NCBI GenBank assembly: GCA_964569385.1
Contig: CAZMUM010000074.1
Coordinates: 1-6,879, forward strand
From: JAADHX01 sp964569385
GTDB lineage: Bacteria; Actinomycetota; Acidimicrobiia; Acidimicrobiales; Poriferisodalaceae
Reading direction: 5' to 3'
Length of the DNA stretch: 6,879 nucleotides
Numbering within the stretch: position 1 is the first letter of the stretch; each line of letters starts with the position of its first letter. The notes beneath the pieces were generated by a model, which ran no database searches, had not been told where the DNA came from, and worked only from the letters and a program-made list of their open reading frames with translations. Made by a program: the position numbers and the translations under genes. Below are positions 5,710 through 6,879 of the stretch, in pieces.

Positions 5710-6413
5710 TGATACCGCGGCTTGGTCATCATAAATTCGCTTTCCTCCCGGTGAATAACTTCGTCGTAGCCGATCTGGCGGAACATGTCCGCCAGGCTGT
5801 CGTAAGAGCCGTACTCGGCCTCGAACTGACTCTCGAAACTCATCGTTTCCCACTGGGGATTCTCGTCTACGAGGTGCGCGTACTCGTGAGCGGCGTGATC
5901 TTCGAAGTCGGCGTTCAGCCGGTAGCTCCACCTTGGTTTCAGCACAAAGAGTATCCAGGAGAGTTGGTAGTAGACCACAGCCAGCACCTGGGGAATAATC
6001 CGGCCCTTCAGCCAGGTTCGCTGGCGTTCCTTCGTGAGTTCCTCGAGGATCAGCAGATGCCACTGCTCATTGTCTTGTTCGAATCGAGCGACCCGGACCC
6101 GTTCATACACGCGTAGAGCGAAGTCGGGCCGCTTCGAGGTGTGAGTCATCGCGATATACGCGACGCTCTCCCATGCCTGGTATGGGACCCTCGCTACGAC
6201 CTCGATGACACGGAATTTGTCCAGGTCGCGGTCAGAGCCGTAGACCAAGTCCAAACTGGCGAACAACGCCCTCGCACTCAGTGAGTAGTTTCGCCTCGGT
6301 AGCTCCAGCTGCTTACGTTGCTCCTCCACGAGCGCGTCGTGATCGAGCCTTTTCATCGGACCGAAAGGTGGACGCTCCCCAATGGCTTCGGTAACTGGGC
6401 CTACAGTTGTCAT
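5706..6413 (-). CDS. Diiron quinol oxidase, alternative oxidase / PTOX family
   Basis: From ATG 6411-6413 the product has 235 residues. It aligns by eye with plastid terminal oxidase and alternative oxidase: VIEVVARVPY (69-78, first iron ligand Glu71), NEQWHLLILEEL (115-126, Glu116 and His119), VVYYQLSWILFVLKPRWSYR (146-165), FEDHAAHEY (170-178, Glu171 and Tyr178) and DEVIH (217-221, Glu218 and His221). All six diiron ligands and the tyrosine seven residues after the third Glu are present. The family oxidises quinol and reduces oxygen to water without proton pumping, as an interfacial membrane protein on a four-helix bundle. An upstream GTG (6465-6467) is possible, but GGAGA just before the ATG favours the shorter form. 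Between Glu71 and Glu116 there are about six more residues than in the plant enzyme. It converges on the methyltransferase remnant. Confidence 0.85.
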   Translation of the reverse strand: MTTVGPVTEAIGERPPFGPMKRLDHDALVEEQRKQLELPRRNYSLSARALFASLDLVYGSDRDLDKFRVIEVVARVPYQAWESVAYIAMTHTSKRPDFALRVYERVRVARFEQDNEQWHLLILEELTKERQRTWLKGRIIPQVLAVVYYQLSWILFVLKPRWSYRLNADFEDHAAHEYAHLVDENPQWETMSFESQFEAEYGSYDSLADMFRQIGYDEVIHREESEFMMTKPRYH

Positions 6414-6568
6414 CGGCTTCTCCGGTCTCCGAGGTTCTACTCGACACTGTAGCGTCCAGGTGCCCACACGAATCTGGCACTCAGACTCACCCTTGCCACC
6501 GTTAGGCGCACGTCTTAGTCAACCGAGGTCTCGTCGCCATCGGGTTCGGCCGACGGAGTATGGCCCTG
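6414..6568. other. Upstream region of the oxidase gene
   Basis: About 155 bp between the oxidase start and the first minus-strand debris. It should carry the oxidase promoter. A TTGACT hexamer is present on the minus strand (6517-6522), but no good -10 hexamer lies at 16-18 bp, so I do not call a promoter. I see no terminator or riboswitch-like fold. Confidence 0.4.
6419..6423 (-). promoter_or_regulatory. Ribosome binding site of the alternative oxidase
   Basis: Read on the minus strand, GGAGA lies 5 nt before ATG 6413 (context ccggagaagccg). It decides for the 235-residue form over a GTG 54 bp upstream, which has no comparable site. Confidence 0.6.
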
Positions 6569-6825
6569 TTACGTTGGCGGATCGAGTGCAGTAGTGGCCT
6601 CGATCGAGGCTGGGTCAGCGACGACGTCGAGGAGGGTGAAGATCGTGTGAATGTAGTCCTGGGCGACCGAAAGGTCGCTCCACTTTCGTAGCCGAGGCCA
6701 TTAGGTCAGAACATCGGTTGATGGCATCGCGAGACTCCCAGAATGTCAACATCGAAACTCTGCACGATCGCTACAGACGCGGTGCAGGCAGTACGCGCCC
6801 TGATTCCCAGGCGTTGACTTGATAG
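6569..6825 (-). pseudogene. Broken minus-strand coding debris, identity uncertain
   Basis: Three minus-strand patches look protein-like but lie in different frames. The first (6774-6824) reads YQVNAWESGRVLPAPRL and then stops; this resembles the end of an Xre-type helix-turn-helix. The second (6615-6752, ATG start, 45 codons) begins MLTFWESRDAINRCSDLMAS, recalling the strand-and-helix end of antibiotic-biosynthesis-monooxygenase-like domains, and runs out into Arg-rich shadow. The third (6569-6700) has no start and reads WPRLRKWSDLSVAQDYIHTI, then FTLLDVVADPASIEATTALD and a stop. They could be one gene broken by frameshifts, or scraps of two genes. The right side abuts the IS6-family terminus, which may have truncated the gene. 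Family assignments here are guesses from short motifs. Confidence 0.3.
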
Positions 6826-6879
6826 GGCACTGTTGCGTTGACGGATCGGGTGCTGTGCGGCGAGCATGTTCTGGTGAAT
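6826..6879 (+). mobile_element. IS6-family element, left terminus, cut by window end
   Basis: ggcactgttgcgttgacgga begins at 6826 and repeats the terminus at 583 in the same orientation. It matches the IS26/IS6 terminal repeat type. A frame from TTG (6838) reads L-T-D-R-V-L-C-G-E-H-V-L-V-N to the end of the window, parallel to the start of the transposase frame in the first copy. Here no stop is seen, but only 14 codons are visible, so whether this copy is intact cannot be judged. Confidence 0.85.

Noticed and set aside
5541..6116. 191-codon plus-strand open frame opposite the oxidase
   Set aside because: Antisense to the oxidase, whose diiron motifs prove the minus frame.
6494..6522. TTGACT as a -35 hexamer for the oxidase
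   Set aside because: No -10-like hexamer at 16-18 bp spacing.
1..6879. CRISPR arrays, tRNA or rRNA genes, riboswitches
   Set aside because: No spaced short direct repeats, no cloverleaf or rRNA-like sequence, and no recognisable riboswitch core was seen on either strand.

Overview
This is a moderately high-GC bacterial window that looks actinobacterial. The reasons are the GTG starts, the codon choice, the actinobacterial-style integrase-core transposase remnant on the left, and the general character of the proteins. I cannot name the species. The window is a patchwork of intact genes and debris from mobile elements, typical of an accessory region.

Layout. 1-303: remnant of an integrase-core (rve, DDE) transposase, + strand. 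About 305-554, - strand: broken DoxX-like membrane protein gene, with one frameshift and its 3' part lost at the junction with the transposase remnant. 583-about 815: left end plus decayed transposase of an IS6-family element whose terminus is GGCACTGTTGCGTTGAC. 891-2213, - strand: intact 12-helix permease-like protein with an APC/LeuT-fold look, carrying a perfect 28-bp palindrome inside its coding sequence. 2214-2706: about 490 bp with no gene I can support, between divergent genes. 2707-4163, + strand: a translationally coupled pair, ABC ATPase and ABC-2 permease, followed after 57 bp by an intact CorA-type divalent cation channel (4221-5192). About 5230-5709, + strand: fragment of an arginine-methyltransferase-like (PRMT) catalytic domain without its glycine-rich SAM motif and without a barrel domain. 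5706-6413, - strand: an intact diiron quinol oxidase of the alternative oxidase / plastid terminal oxidase (AOX/PTOX) family, its stop interlocked with the methyltransferase stop. 6414-6825: leader of the oxidase and broken minus-strand coding patches. 6826-6879: the same IS6-family terminus again, in the same orientation, cut by the window end.

How it fits together. Two directly oriented IS6-family ends bracket about 6.2 kb holding three transport functions and a terminal quinol oxidase. That is the geometry of an IS6-type pseudo-composite transposon or translocatable unit, although the left copy is dead. The ABC exporter and CorA probably form one transcription unit handling envelope export and Mg/Co/Ni flux. 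The oxidase would move electrons from quinol to oxygen without pumping protons. The most notable item is the AOX/PTOX-like oxidase, which keeps all six predicted iron ligands but differs at several other positions important in the plant enzyme.
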